64,000 bases of DNA, taken from JAYFQE01 sp034927345. Its GTDB lineage: Bacteria; Bacillota; Clostridia; Saccharofermentanales; UBA5734. Below, in pieces: positions 9,154-17,281 of this stretch. The notes under the pieces are model-generated. The model had not been told where the DNA came from, did no database searches, and saw only the letters and a list, made by a program, of their open reading frames with translations. Position 1 is the stretch's first letter; every line of letters begins with the position of its first letter. A program made the translations under genes and the position numbers. The stretch is from NCBI GenBank assembly GCA_034927345.1, contig JAYFQE010000012.1, positions 1 through 64,000 on the forward strand, given 5' to 3'.

Positions 9154-10185
9154 ATGTCACAATTCAAATTCTCTGCCGGACCCTGGAATGTCCATGAAGG
9201 TGCAGATGCTTTTGGCCCGGCCATTCGCCAAAGCATCTCGCTGGAAGAAAAAATGTTCCGTTACAAACAGATCGGACTTGACGCCATGCAGTTCCACGAC
9301 GACGACGCCGTGCCGAACATCAATGACCTCAAGGAAGATCAGATCAGCGCCGCGGCCCGCAAGGTCAAACAGCAATTGGATCAGGCCGGCCTGGCGGCCG
9401 AGTTTGTCGCGCCGCGTCTCTGGATGGATCCCCATACCGCCGACGGCGGCTACACCAGCAACAGCGCCGAAGACCGGGCTTTTGCTCTGTGGCGTTCATA
9501 CCGTTCCATCGACATTGCCCGCGAGTTGGGCTGCGATAAAATCGTTCTTTGGCTGGCCCGCGAAGGTACCCTGTGTGCCGAGAGCAAAAGCGCGGTCGAA
9601 GGCGTTAAGCGTCTGATCGAAGCGATCAACCAGATGCTGGCTTACGATAAGAAAATCAAAATCCTGATCGAACCTAAACCCAATGAGCCGATTGACCGCA
9701 GTTTTTGCGGTACGCTCGGTCATGTCATGGCCGTTTCGTCCGCTACAGATGATCCGACCCGCGTCGGCGGACTTCTGGAATCAGCCCATGCCATACTTGC
9801 GGGACTGGATCCGGCCAACGAGATTTCATTTGGCCTGGCTTTCGGCAAACTGTGGGGCGTTCATCTGAATGATCAAAACGGCATGAAATATGACCAAGAT
9901 AAAGCTTTTGGCGTAGAAAATCTCCGCCAGGGCTTCAATCAGATCAAAGTCCTGGTTGAAAACGGTTATGGCAAACATGGCGAATACATCGGCCTGGACG
10001 TCAAAGCCATGCGCACGCAAAAAGACGAGGCTTGCTATCGTCATCTGGAAAACAGTCTGGCCATTGTCAAGCTTCTGGAAGAAAAAGTCGCGAAATATGA
10101 CTACTCCTTCCAGAAAAAGTGCCAGGAGAATCGTGATTATGAAGCGCTGGAAATGTATGTCATGAAATTACTGTTGAATTCCTGA
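9154..10185 (+). CDS. Xylose isomerase-like enzyme
   Basis: This 343-residue TIM barrel carries the xylose isomerase signatures. The catalytic His48 is in MQFHDDDAVP, and the metal-site Glu173 and Lys175 are in IEPKPNEP. Further metal ligands are in HLNDQNGMKYDQDKAF. It is shorter than usual XylA proteins (about 390-440 residues) and so may be a variant acting on another aldose or amino sugar. It follows the Gfo/Idh gene by 13 bases behind a strong AAGGAGGTAAGCC site. No xylulokinase gene is nearby, which argues against a classical xylose operon. Confidence 0.8.
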   Translation: MSQFKFSAGPWNVHEGADAFGPAIRQSISLEEKMFRYKQIGLDAMQFHDDDAVPNINDLKEDQISAAARKVKQQLDQAGLAAEFVAPRLWMDPHTADGGYTSNSAEDRAFALWRSYRSIDIARELGCDKIVLWLAREGTLCAESKSAVEGVKRLIEAINQMLAYDKKIKILIEPKPNEPIDRSFCGTLGHVMAVSSATDDPTRVGGLLESAHAILAGLDPANEISFGLAFGKLWGVHLNDQNGMKYDQDKAFGVENLRQGFNQIKVLVENGYGKHGEYIGLDVKAMRTQKDEACYRHLENSLAIVKLLEEKVAKYDYSFQKKCQENRDYEALEMYVMKLLLNS

Positions 10186-10489
10186 TGAGCGCTCCTTTCA
10201 TTTTTCACAGGCAGATGGGTGAAGCGGCCTTTTCATAAACACGGGAGACGTTGCCGCCAGACTGCATGTGAACAGAGAAATAGCAAAAAAGTAAAACGAA
10301 AGATTAAAATCCTTCACGATTATGGCTTAACTGAAGCAGCTGATTTAAAAAAGCTGTATTGTGAAGGATTTTGTCTATTTTCGGGGCGGTTGCTTTGTGC
10401 CGGAACGGGAAAACAAAATATGCAAGTCGTCAATTCGTAAAATGCAAAGATTAATGAAAGCGATACGAAATAGAAACGTAATAAAATAA
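10186..10489. other. Intergenic region with a long-loop inverted repeat
   Basis: AAAATCCTTCAC at 10306-10317 pairs perfectly with GTGAAGGATTTT at 10361-10372. The 43-base loop contains a small CAGCT/AGCTG stem (10337-10341 with 10352-10356). It may be the terminator of the isomerase operon or a structured leader upstream of the glutamate dehydrogenase promoter. A 73-codon reading frame at 10219-10440 runs across it, but it has no family features and is probably spurious. Confidence 0.45.
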
Positions 10490-10518
10490 TTGACAAAGCA
10501 TAAGGCACATGTTATACT
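10490..10518 (+). promoter_or_regulatory. Sigma-A promoter of the glutamate dehydrogenase gene
   Basis: TTGACA at 10490-10495 and TATACT at 10513-10518 are 17 bases apart. The leader to the start codon is about 85 bases. A weak cre-like sequence upstream was considered and rejected. Confidence 0.82.
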
Positions 10519-10611
10519 GCCTTTCGTGGTTTGTTTTTTCACCGCGATGTTTCGGTTCATTTTAGGGATAAGTTACCGTGTAAGCGAGATAAAAGAAAAG
10601 GGGTATCTGTT

Positions 10612-11874
10612 ATGAGCAATAGCTATAATGCTTATGAGAACATGTTGAATTCATTGGATAGGGCTGCGAAACTGCTTAATCTGGAGGAAAAAGACTACAT
10701 TGCCCTGAAATATCCGGAACGCGAACTGAAAGTTTCCATCCCGGTTGAAATGGACGACGGGCAAATCCGGGTTTTTGAAGGTTACCGGGTACAGCATTCG
10801 ACATCGCGCGGCCCTTGCAAAGGCGGTTTGCGGTATCATCCCAATGTCGATATAGAAGAAGTCAAGGCCCTGGCCGCCTGGATGAGCTTCAAATGCGCGG
10901 TTGTCAACATTCCGTACGGCGGCGCCAAAGGCGCCATCAAGGTCGACCCGCTCACCTTGTCCAAGGCTGAACTGAAAAGGCTGACCCGCCGTTATACAGC
11001 GATGATTCTGCCTCTGATCGGACCGGAAAAGGATATACCGGCGCCGGATGTCAATACCAATGCCGAGATCATGGGCTGGATCATGGACACTTACAGCATG
11101 TTCAAAGGCTACACGGTACCCGGCGTTGTCACCGGCAAACCGATTGAAATCGGCGGTTCGCTCGGACGCGGCGAAGCGACGGGACGCGGCGTTATGCTGG
11201 TAACCCGGGCGACGCTTCATCGTATGGGCATTCCGGTTCTGGGCACATCCGTAGCCATACAAGGCATGGGCAATGTCGGCGGCACGACGGCGAAACTACT
11301 GCAGCGGGAAGGCTGCCGCATTGTGGCGGTCAGCGACGTATCGGGCGGCCTTTATAAACGTTCCGGCTTAAACATCACGGAAATCCAGGATTACTTGCAG
11401 GCTCAAAAGGGCAATCTGCTGATCAACTACAATGCTGACGGTGTGAAACATATAACCAATGAAGGACTTCTGACCCTGGAAACCGACATCCTGATACCGG
11501 CAGCCATGGAGAATCAGATCACCCTCGACGTGGCGCCCCAGATCAAGGCCAAAATCATTGTTGAAGCGGCTAACGGACCGACAACCAACGAAGCCGATGA
11601 AATCCTCGAGAAACAGGGCATTGTCGTTGTACCGGATATTCTGGCCAACGCCGGCGGCGTTGTGGTTTCCTATTTCGAATGGATCCAGAACATCCAGTCG
11701 CTGACTTGGGATGAGGAAGAAGTCAATCGTACGCTGGAGAAAATCATGATCCGCTCGTTTAACGATGTATGGGAAGACTCCCTGCAAAGCAAAATCACGC
11801 TGCGCATGAGCGCTTACAAGGTGGCTGTCGGCCGGATCGTCAAAGCGAAGAAAATCCGCGGCGTTTTCCCCTGA
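10612..11874 (+). CDS. gdhA: Glu/Leu/Phe/Val dehydrogenase, probably glutamate dehydrogenase
   Basis: The 420-residue protein interconverts glutamate and 2-oxoglutarate plus ammonium with NAD(P). The substrate motif GPCKGGLRYHPNV and the catalytic-lysine motif VVNIPYGGAKGAI lie near residues 65-110. The cofactor domain has VAIQGMGNVGGTTAKLL. The ATG at 10612 follows AAAAGGGG and matches the family length; an upstream in-frame start would add 27 atypical residues. It has its own strong promoter and a rho-independent terminator. Its place behind an aminotransferase operon suggests it recycles glutamate made by transamination, although it may simply be a housekeeping gene. Confidence 0.9.
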   Translation: MSNSYNAYENMLNSLDRAAKLLNLEEKDYIALKYPERELKVSIPVEMDDGQIRVFEGYRVQHSTSRGPCKGGLRYHPNVDIEEVKALAAWMSFKCAVVNIPYGGAKGAIKVDPLTLSKAELKRLTRRYTAMILPLIGPEKDIPAPDVNTNAEIMGWIMDTYSMFKGYTVPGVVTGKPIEIGGSLGRGEATGRGVMLVTRATLHRMGIPVLGTSVAIQGMGNVGGTTAKLLQREGCRIVAVSDVSGGLYKRSGLNITEIQDYLQAQKGNLLINYNADGVKHITNEGLLTLETDILIPAAMENQITLDVAPQIKAKIIVEAANGPTTNEADEILEKQGIVVVPDILANAGGVVVSYFEWIQNIQSLTWDEEEVNRTLEKIMIRSFNDVWEDSLQSKITLRMSAYKVAVGRIVKAKKIRGVFP

Positions 11875-11899
11875 TTTTTAAACGCTAAAAAACAAACCG

Positions 11900-11958
11900 A
11901 AACAGATATCAGACCTTCACGGAACGTGCATATTCCGTGGGGGTCATATCTGTTTTTT
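11900..11958. terminator. Bidirectional terminator overlapping the end of the AraC gene
   Basis: AAACAGATAT and GACC (11900-11915) pair with GGTC and ATATCTGTTT (11942-11955), with a two-base bulge. An inner stem CACGGAA/TTCCGTG (11918-11939) extends it. A T run follows on the plus strand and a T-rich stretch on the minus strand. The last codons and stop of the convergent AraC gene lie inside the stem. Confidence 0.8.
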
Positions 11959-12796
11959 GGCGAAAAACACGGCAAAAATGAGCGCTGCTGTAGAATCCCA
12001 GATGATCGGCGATTTGGGTGAAATTCAGGGAATCTTCGCGGATCAGCCGTTTAGCCTCTTCGATTTTCAGTCCCTGGATATAATCAGCCGGACTGCAGTT
12101 ATAGTTATTTTTAAAAACCCTTTTCAACAGGGATATGCTGATGTTGAGTTCATTGCTCATGGTTTCGAGGCGAATACGCCGATCGAGATGTGTTTCCATA
12201 TAGAGGCCGATTTCCCGGGCCAGTTTTTGATATTGATTAGATAGTGTGGCCGGCGTTTGCCGCTGGCGCTTCAGGATGCTGTCCCGCCGGCGAAACAGAC
12301 TGATCAACAGCTGTTCCAGGCCGGAACGGACCAATTGTTCTGCGCCCGGCGGCGCTGTTTTTCGTTTACTCATGCCAAAAACCAGGGACTGTTCGCTGAG
12401 CAGTTCAAAAGCGCCTTGTCCCTCCTCAACGACCTGTGATAATAATTGTTTTTCGTGATCATCGAGAAACAAAATCTTGTTCTCGAAATATTTCATGCAG
12501 GAACTGCGGCATTCGAATGAAACGACAATGACATTCGGCGCGATCGTTCCGTCAGCACGCACATCGTGAAATTCTTCCGGACGGTGAAAGGCCAGCTCAC
12601 CGGCTTTCAAACGATAACCGCTCGTTCCGGCTGTGATAAGCAATTCACCTTTATCAACATAAATGAACTCCCAAAAATCATGTTGTTCTCCGGCAAACAT
12701 AAAATTTTTCGGCAGCTTGTAATAGATGATAGTGATAATATTGGGAATACTGATGAAATCTTTTAGTTTATTGCGGACAAAACGATCTGCAGCCAT
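11909..12796 (-). CDS. AraC-family transcriptional regulator with N-terminal cupin domain
   Basis: The 295-residue regulator has a cupin-type sensor half (HDFWEFIYVDKGELLITAG near residue 37) and two helix-turn-helix units at the C-terminus. The C-terminal motif LGFYSSAHFCRVFRQKTDMTP is diagnostic of AraC proteins. The start at 12796 is chosen because GAGGGTGGATCG precedes it; a longer in-frame start at 12862 lacks a good site. It is divergent from the operon at 13014, so it most likely controls that operon in response to a sugar. Confidence 0.88.
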   Translation of the reverse strand: MAADRFVRNKLKDFISIPNIITIIYYKLPKNFMFAGEQHDFWEFIYVDKGELLITAGTSGYRLKAGELAFHRPEEFHDVRADGTIAPNVIVVSFECRSSCMKYFENKILFLDDHEKQLLSQVVEEGQGAFELLSEQSLVFGMSKRKTAPPGAEQLVRSGLEQLLISLFRRRDSILKRQRQTPATLSNQYQKLAREIGLYMETHLDRRIRLETMSNELNISISLLKRVFKNNYNCSPADYIQGLKIEEAKRLIREDSLNFTQIADHLGFYSSAHFCRVFRQKTDMTPTEYARSVKV

Positions 12797-12898
12797 CGAT
12801 CCACCCTCATATCCCTTCCTGTCCGATAAAAGCATTAAGATGACATTGATCTGATTATACAAAAAAATGGCCGCTTTATGTAAGGAAAAATAAATAAG

Positions 12899-12923
12899 CC
12901 TTTATATAATGGAACTATAAAGG
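12899..12923. promoter_or_regulatory. Inverted repeat CCTTTATA-N9-TATAAAGG over a -10 box
   Basis: Perfect 8-base arms at 12899-12906 and 12916-12923 enclose a TATAAT (12905-12910), the only good -10 candidate for the operon at 13014. No good -35 is present, as expected for an activated promoter. It is a candidate site for the divergent AraC protein. Confidence 0.5.
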
Positions 12924-13013
12924 ATTGATCCATTTGATCTGATTTTGCAAAGCCGATTCAAGATTGAGAACCACAAAATACATTCAGCCCATTAAAGAAA
13001 GGATGTGAGCCCA

Positions 13014-13862
13014 TTGAAAAAATCGGTCAGTATCTGGTCCTTTGCCGGCCAATCAACTGAAGATGCGATGGCGTTAGCGAAAAAGGCCGGTTTTGACGGC
13101 ATTGAACTGGACATCAGCGAAAAGGGTGAATTCACCCTTGAAAGCGGCGATCAGGCCTGGCTTTCGGCCAAGAGCAAAGCGGCGGAGCGGGGTCTGGCTT
13201 TGCCAAGCCTGGCTACCGGACTGTTCTGGCAGTATTCGCTGACTGCCGACGATCCGGCCCAGCAGGCCAAGGCTTTACACATTGCCCGCCGTATGTTGGA
13301 AGCCGCTAAATTAATCGGGGCCGATACGGTCTTGATTGTACCGGGCGGCGTCGGCGTCGATTTCGTGCCCGGATTTGCGGCAGTTCCATATGATGTGGCT
13401 TATGATCGGGCTCTGGAAGCATTTGGCTGCCTCAAAAAAGATGCCGAGAGCTTACAGGTTCATATCGGGATCGAGAATGTCTGGAACAAATTTTTATTAT
13501 CGCCTTTGGAAATGCGCAGTTTCATCGACCAATTGAACAGCCCGTATATCGGAGCCTATTTTGATGTCGGCAATACCGTAGCCTGGGGTTATCCGCAACA
13601 TTGGATTTCCATACTGGGTTCCCGGATAAAGAAAGTTCATTTCAAAGATTACCGCCGCAGCGCTAACGGCCTGGCGGGCTTTGTCGATCTTCTTTCTGGC
13701 GATGTCGACTGGCCGGCCGTTATGGCCGCGTTTAAGGCTGTCGACTACGACGGTTGGGTCACGGCAGAAATGCTGCCGCCATATGCTTATTATCCGGAGC
13801 AGATGATTATGAATACGGCTAACGCCATGAATTGCATACTGGGAGGGAAAAAACATGTTTAA
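13014..13862 (+). CDS. Sugar phosphate isomerase/epimerase-type TIM barrel (possible 3-keto-glycoside lyase/epimerase)
   Basis: The 282-residue protein belongs to the xylose isomerase-like TIM-barrel superfamily. Metal-ligand motifs include IGIENVWNKFLLSP, YIGAYFDVGNTVAWGYP, KVHFKDYRR and a final Glu in WVTAEMLPPY. A TTG start at 13014 is preferred because AAAGGATGTGAG is correctly spaced from it; a GTG at 13005 is too close to the site. The stop overlaps the next gene's start by 8 bases, so translation is coupled to a Gfo/Idh dehydrogenase. Pairs of this type are known to oxidise and then eliminate or epimerise glycosides in 3-keto sugar pathways, which is the suggested role here. Confidence 0.8.
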   Translation: MKKSVSIWSFAGQSTEDAMALAKKAGFDGIELDISEKGEFTLESGDQAWLSAKSKAAERGLALPSLATGLFWQYSLTADDPAQQAKALHIARRMLEAAKLIGADTVLIVPGGVGVDFVPGFAAVPYDVAYDRALEAFGCLKKDAESLQVHIGIENVWNKFLLSPLEMRSFIDQLNSPYIGAYFDVGNTVAWGYPQHWISILGSRIKKVHFKDYRRSANGLAGFVDLLSGDVDWPAVMAAFKAVDYDGWVTAEMLPPYAYYPEQMIMNTANAMNCILGGKKHV

Positions 13863-14874
13863 AATCGGTTTGATCGGCGCCGGCATGATGGGCGGCGTAC
13901 ATGCTTCTTGCTATCACAAATTGGAGGCTTTGGGTGTAAAGGTAACGGCTGTTGCCGATATCACAGAAGGCCGCGCCGGCAAATTGGCCGAACTATCCGG
14001 AGCAGAAACTTATGGGTCTGGATTTGACTTGATTGAAAAGGCTGATGTTGACGCCATAGATATTTGTCTGCCAACGTATTTGCATACCAGACACGCTTTG
14101 GCCGCCATGGACAAAGGCCGCGCTGTCTTTATCGAAAAACCGGTCTGCCTGACCCGCGCGGAAGGGCTTGCCCTGCTGGAAAAGCAGCGCCAGACCGGTG
14201 TTCAGGTCATGGTCGGGCAGTGCCTGCGATTCTGGAACGAGTATGTCTGGCTGAAGCAGGCTGCAGATGATGGCCGGTACGGCCAGATTCAATCCGGCGT
14301 GTTCCAGAGGCTGAGCGCTTTACCGTCCTGGTCCTGGGAGAACTGGCTCAATCGGGCTGAATGCAGCGGATCTATGGCGCAGGACATGCATATCCATGAT
14401 ACGGACTTTATCCGCTATCTGATGGGTGAACCGACCGGCATTCATACTGCGGCAACCCGGGATGAAAGTCAGACGATCAATCATATCTTTACAACTTATC
14501 ACTATCCGTCCGCCGTTCTATTCGCCGAAGGCGTCTGGGATTATCCGGCCGGTTTCCCGTTCGGCATGGGTTACCGGGTAAAATTCGCCCGGGCTACTGC
14601 AGTCTTCGATTCGAATACATCGCCGTCGCTCGTGGTCTATCAGGATGATGGTCAAAAAGTTGTTCCGGAACTGAACAAGCTGATCCTGGACAATCAAACC
14701 AGCGCCGGCAATCTGTCAGATCAGGGCGGGCATTTCAATGAACTGAACTATTTTGTAACCCGCTTAATTGCCGGTGAATCCATTGAAGAAGCTGCTTTAG
14801 CGGAAGGCGTACGATCGTTGGATCTGGTTCTTGATGAAATCGAATCAGTGGGCGGCGCCCGGCTGAATCCTTAA
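13855..14874 (+). CDS. Gfo/Idh/MocA family sugar oxidoreductase
   Basis: This 339-residue enzyme has the Rossmann motif GLIGAGMMGGVHA at residues 4-16, the family motif VFIEKPVCL and the C-terminal motif MAQDMHIHDTDFIRYL with conserved Asp and His. It should oxidise or reduce a sugar hydroxyl with NAD(P). It overlaps the upstream TIM-barrel gene by 8 bases and is followed 148 bases later by a ThuA-like gene. ThuB, the partner of ThuA in rhizobial trehalose use, is also a Gfo/Idh enzyme, so a C3-oxidising role on a disaccharide is plausible. Confidence 0.88.
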   Translation: MFKIGLIGAGMMGGVHASCYHKLEALGVKVTAVADITEGRAGKLAELSGAETYGSGFDLIEKADVDAIDICLPTYLHTRHALAAMDKGRAVFIEKPVCLTRAEGLALLEKQRQTGVQVMVGQCLRFWNEYVWLKQAADDGRYGQIQSGVFQRLSALPSWSWENWLNRAECSGSMAQDMHIHDTDFIRYLMGEPTGIHTAATRDESQTINHIFTTYHYPSAVLFAEGVWDYPAGFPFGMGYRVKFARATAVFDSNTSPSLVVYQDDGQKVVPELNKLILDNQTSAGNLSDQGGHFNELNYFVTRLIAGESIEEAALAEGVRSLDLVLDEIESVGGARLNP

Positions 14875-15022
14875 GAGCGGACGGTTCCCGACTTTTTGCC
14901 TCATGCGGATGATCATATTAATCTGGTGAATGATCAGTAAATATGATAAACTTAGGCTGTCCTTTATCATTGACCTGTTAAGATTCCGTAAAAACCGCAT
15001 GGAACGGCAAAGGAGTTAATTC

Positions 15023-15655
15023 ATGGGAAAACGCGTTCTCGTGATTTGGAATGATCTATACCATCCTGCAGACCGATATGGCTTTTTAATGGATCAGGTT
15101 TTTACGCAAAACGGCTGGCAGGTCGAAACGGATGAATCCATTCGCCGTCTCTTGCTGGTTAAGGAACCGCCGGATCTGGTTGTCAGTCTGACCGCCGGCA
15201 GAAAAGACGGAGAACCGCCGCTCAAGGGACAAGAACAGCTGAAGATGGTCAAGATGGTGGAAAACGGCATGGGCTGGCTGTTTATTCATGCCGGCCTTGC
15301 CGGAATCGAGCTGGACGCCCATCTTTATGAATTGTCATTAGGCCGGTTTGTCAGCCATCCGCCCGAACCGACTCTGGTAACCGGAAGTGCCATGCCCGGC
15401 ACGGTTCATCCGATTATGCAGAATTTTACGCCATTTACCGATTACGATGAACAGTATTTTTGTCAGATTGATCTGATAAAAACCCATCCTTTTTTATGTA
15501 CCCTTTCCAATCACGGCACCGAGATCGGCGGCTGGAGCCGCGAAGTCGGATCGGGACGCGTTGCTTGCCTGACGCCGGGCCACACAGAAGCGATTCTTGC
15601 CAAGATGATCCCGCTCATCGAGCATGCTGCCGCCTGGTGCGTTCATGAATTGTAG
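15023..15655 (+). CDS. ThuA-like domain protein
   Basis: The 210-residue protein resembles the ThuA (trehalose utilisation) family, which has a class I glutamine amidotransferase-like fold. Visible markers are the N-terminal strand VLVIWNDLYHPAD, GWLFIHAGLAGIEL in place of the nucleophile elbow, and the FTDYDEQYF and SREVGSGRVACLTPGHT motifs typical of ThuA proteins. It starts behind AAAGGAG. Together with the preceding Gfo/Idh and TIM-barrel genes it completes a set seen in 3-keto disaccharide catabolism. The exact reaction of ThuA domains is not settled, and the substrate is unknown. Confidence 0.78.
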   Translation: MGKRVLVIWNDLYHPADRYGFLMDQVFTQNGWQVETDESIRRLLLVKEPPDLVVSLTAGRKDGEPPLKGQEQLKMVKMVENGMGWLFIHAGLAGIELDAHLYELSLGRFVSHPPEPTLVTGSAMPGTVHPIMQNFTPFTDYDEQYFCQIDLIKTHPFLCTLSNHGTEIGGWSREVGSGRVACLTPGHTEAILAKMIPLIEHAAAWCVHEL

Positions 15656-15693
15656 GATATAATGAATGCGTGCAGAATAAGGGAGGGAATCAT

Positions 15694-16224
15694 ATGAATA
15701 TGCTTTTCTGTACTGTGGGAATTTTCAGTTTTATCGAAGGAATCGGTACGCTGCAGGCTATCTTCTTGATTCTTGGCCTGTTGCTGCTCGTTGCCGAGAT
15801 GTTTACGCCCGGTTTTGGCATTGCCGGCGGGAGCGGTCTGCTGCTGCTGATTATTGGCATTATTATGACTGCGCGGTCTCCGTTCGAAGCTATGGTGATG
15901 GTGCTGATTCTTATTCTTCTGGTCGCCCTGATGCTGTTCCTTATTTTGCGTTCGGCCAAGAAGGGTAAACTGGCCAGAAAACTGATTCTCTGGTCCGCCG
16001 CCAAACATGAGGAAGGCTTTAGCACATCGGAAGATCTGTCTCAGATGATTGGCTGGGAAGGAATAGCCCTGACTGTTTTGCGTCCGGCCGGGTCCGGTGA
16101 TTTCAATGGCCGCCGTCTGGATGTTGTATCCGACGGAACTTATATTGAAAAGGACATCAAAATTAAAATTGTCAGCGTCGAAGGCCGGCGCATTGTTGTC
16201 CAGCCGGTTAAGGAGCAGCCATAA
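15694..16224 (+). CDS. NfeD-family membrane protein
   Basis: The 176-residue protein has three to four hydrophobic helices in the first 90 residues (for example LQAIFLILGLLLLVAEMF and GLLLLIIGIIM). A C-terminal soluble domain follows, with the OB-fold pattern of NfeD proteins (WEGIALTVLRPAGSGDFNGRRLDV). NfeD partners with flotillin-type SPFH proteins in membrane microdomains. The start at 15694 follows GGGAGGGAATCAT. The floA gene lies 28 bases downstream, which supports the call. The operon begins only 38 bases after the ThuA-like gene. Confidence 0.88.
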   Translation: MNMLFCTVGIFSFIEGIGTLQAIFLILGLLLLVAEMFTPGFGIAGGSGLLLLIIGIIMTARSPFEAMVMVLILILLVALMLFLILRSAKKGKLARKLILWSAAKHEEGFSTSEDLSQMIGWEGIALTVLRPAGSGDFNGRRLDVVSDGTYIEKDIKIKIVSVEGRRIVVQPVKEQP

Positions 16225-16252
16225 CCGATTATATTTGAGAGGAGCTATTCAT

Positions 16253-17248
16253 ATGGGCGGAGAATTCATGGCATATACCCTGATCATTGCTGTCGTTGTG
16301 GTCATTCTATCGTTGTTCTTCAGTTTCGTTCCGGTCGGACTCTGGATTTCAGCGGCGGCAGCCGGCGTCAAAGTCGGCATTTTCAATCTGGTAGGCATGC
16401 GTTTACGCCGGGTTATCCCGACACGCGTTGTCAATCCTTTGATTAAAGCGACAAAAGCTGGTTTGCAGGTCAGTATCAATCAGCTGGAAGCTCATTTTTT
16501 AGCCGGCGGCAATGTCGATAAGGTTGTCAATGCCTTGATTGCCGCGCAGCGCGCGGAAATACCCCTTGTCTTTGAAAGGGCGGCCGCTATTGACCTGGCC
16601 GGCCGCGATGTTCTGGAAGCCGTGCAGATGAGCGTTAATCCGAAAGTGATCGAAACGCCGCTGGTTGCCGCTATCGCCAAGGACGGCATCGAATTAAAAG
16701 CAAAAGCCCGGGTTACCGTACGGGCCAATATTGAGCGCTTAGTCGGCGGCGCCGGCGAGCAGACGATTATTGCCCGCGTCGGCGAAGGTATTGTCACCAC
16801 CATCGGTTCGGCAGTTACCCACAAAGACGTTCTGGAAAACCCGGATCGCATATCGAAAACAGTGCTCAGCAAAGGCCTTGACGCCGGAACCGCTTTCGAA
16901 ATTCTATCGATCGATATCGCAGATGTCGACGTCGGCCGGAATATTGGCGCTCAATTACAAACGGATCAGGCTGAGGCAGACAAACGGATTGCCCAGGCTA
17001 AAGCCGAAGAACGCCGGGCTATGGCCGTTGCCCGCGAACAGGAAATGAAGGCGGCGGTTGTTGAGATGCGCGCCAAAGTCGTTGAAGCCGAAGCGGAAGT
17101 GCCGAAAGCGATGGCGCAGGCGTTGCGCGAGGGAAAACTTGGAGTCATGGATTATTACAACATGCAGAATGTGATTTCCGATACCCAAATGCGAAGCTCA
17201 ATTGCCAATGTCGGTAAACCGGATGCCGCTCCTGGCGAACATAAATGA
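16253..17248 (+). CDS. floA: Flotillin-like protein FloA (SPFH domain)
   Basis: At 331 residues the protein has the normal FloA length. An N-terminal membrane segment (AYTLIIAVVVVILSLFFSFVPVGLW) is followed by the SPFH core, for example GLQVSINQLEAHFLAGGNVDKV and AKDGIELKAKARVTVRANIERLVGGAGE. A charged, Ala/Glu-rich coiled-coil region (about residues 240-310) then drives oligomerisation. FloA organises membrane microdomains. The ATG at 16253 follows GAGAGGAGC; a longer in-frame start would overlap nfeD and has no site. Confidence 0.93.
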   Translation: MGGEFMAYTLIIAVVVVILSLFFSFVPVGLWISAAAAGVKVGIFNLVGMRLRRVIPTRVVNPLIKATKAGLQVSINQLEAHFLAGGNVDKVVNALIAAQRAEIPLVFERAAAIDLAGRDVLEAVQMSVNPKVIETPLVAAIAKDGIELKAKARVTVRANIERLVGGAGEQTIIARVGEGIVTTIGSAVTHKDVLENPDRISKTVLSKGLDAGTAFEILSIDIADVDVGRNIGAQLQTDQAEADKRIAQAKAEERRAMAVAREQEMKAAVVEMRAKVVEAEAEVPKAMAQALREGKLGVMDYYNMQNVISDTQMRSSIANVGKPDAAPGEHK

Positions 17249-17281
17249 TTATGCCGTTTTCGGTTAGAGTGGTGATATGAT

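Noticed and set aside
10219..10440. 73-codon open frame upstream of gdh
   Set aside because: It has no clear ribosome site, no domain, runs through the inverted repeat and resembles random sequence.
10455..10468. CcpA cre-like sequence TGAAAGCGATACGA
   Set aside because: It misses two conserved positions of the consensus and is not palindromic enough; weak evidence.
13005..13013. GTG at 13005 as start of the TIM-barrel gene
   Set aside because: The AAAGGA site is only a couple of bases away; the TTG at 13014 has proper spacing.
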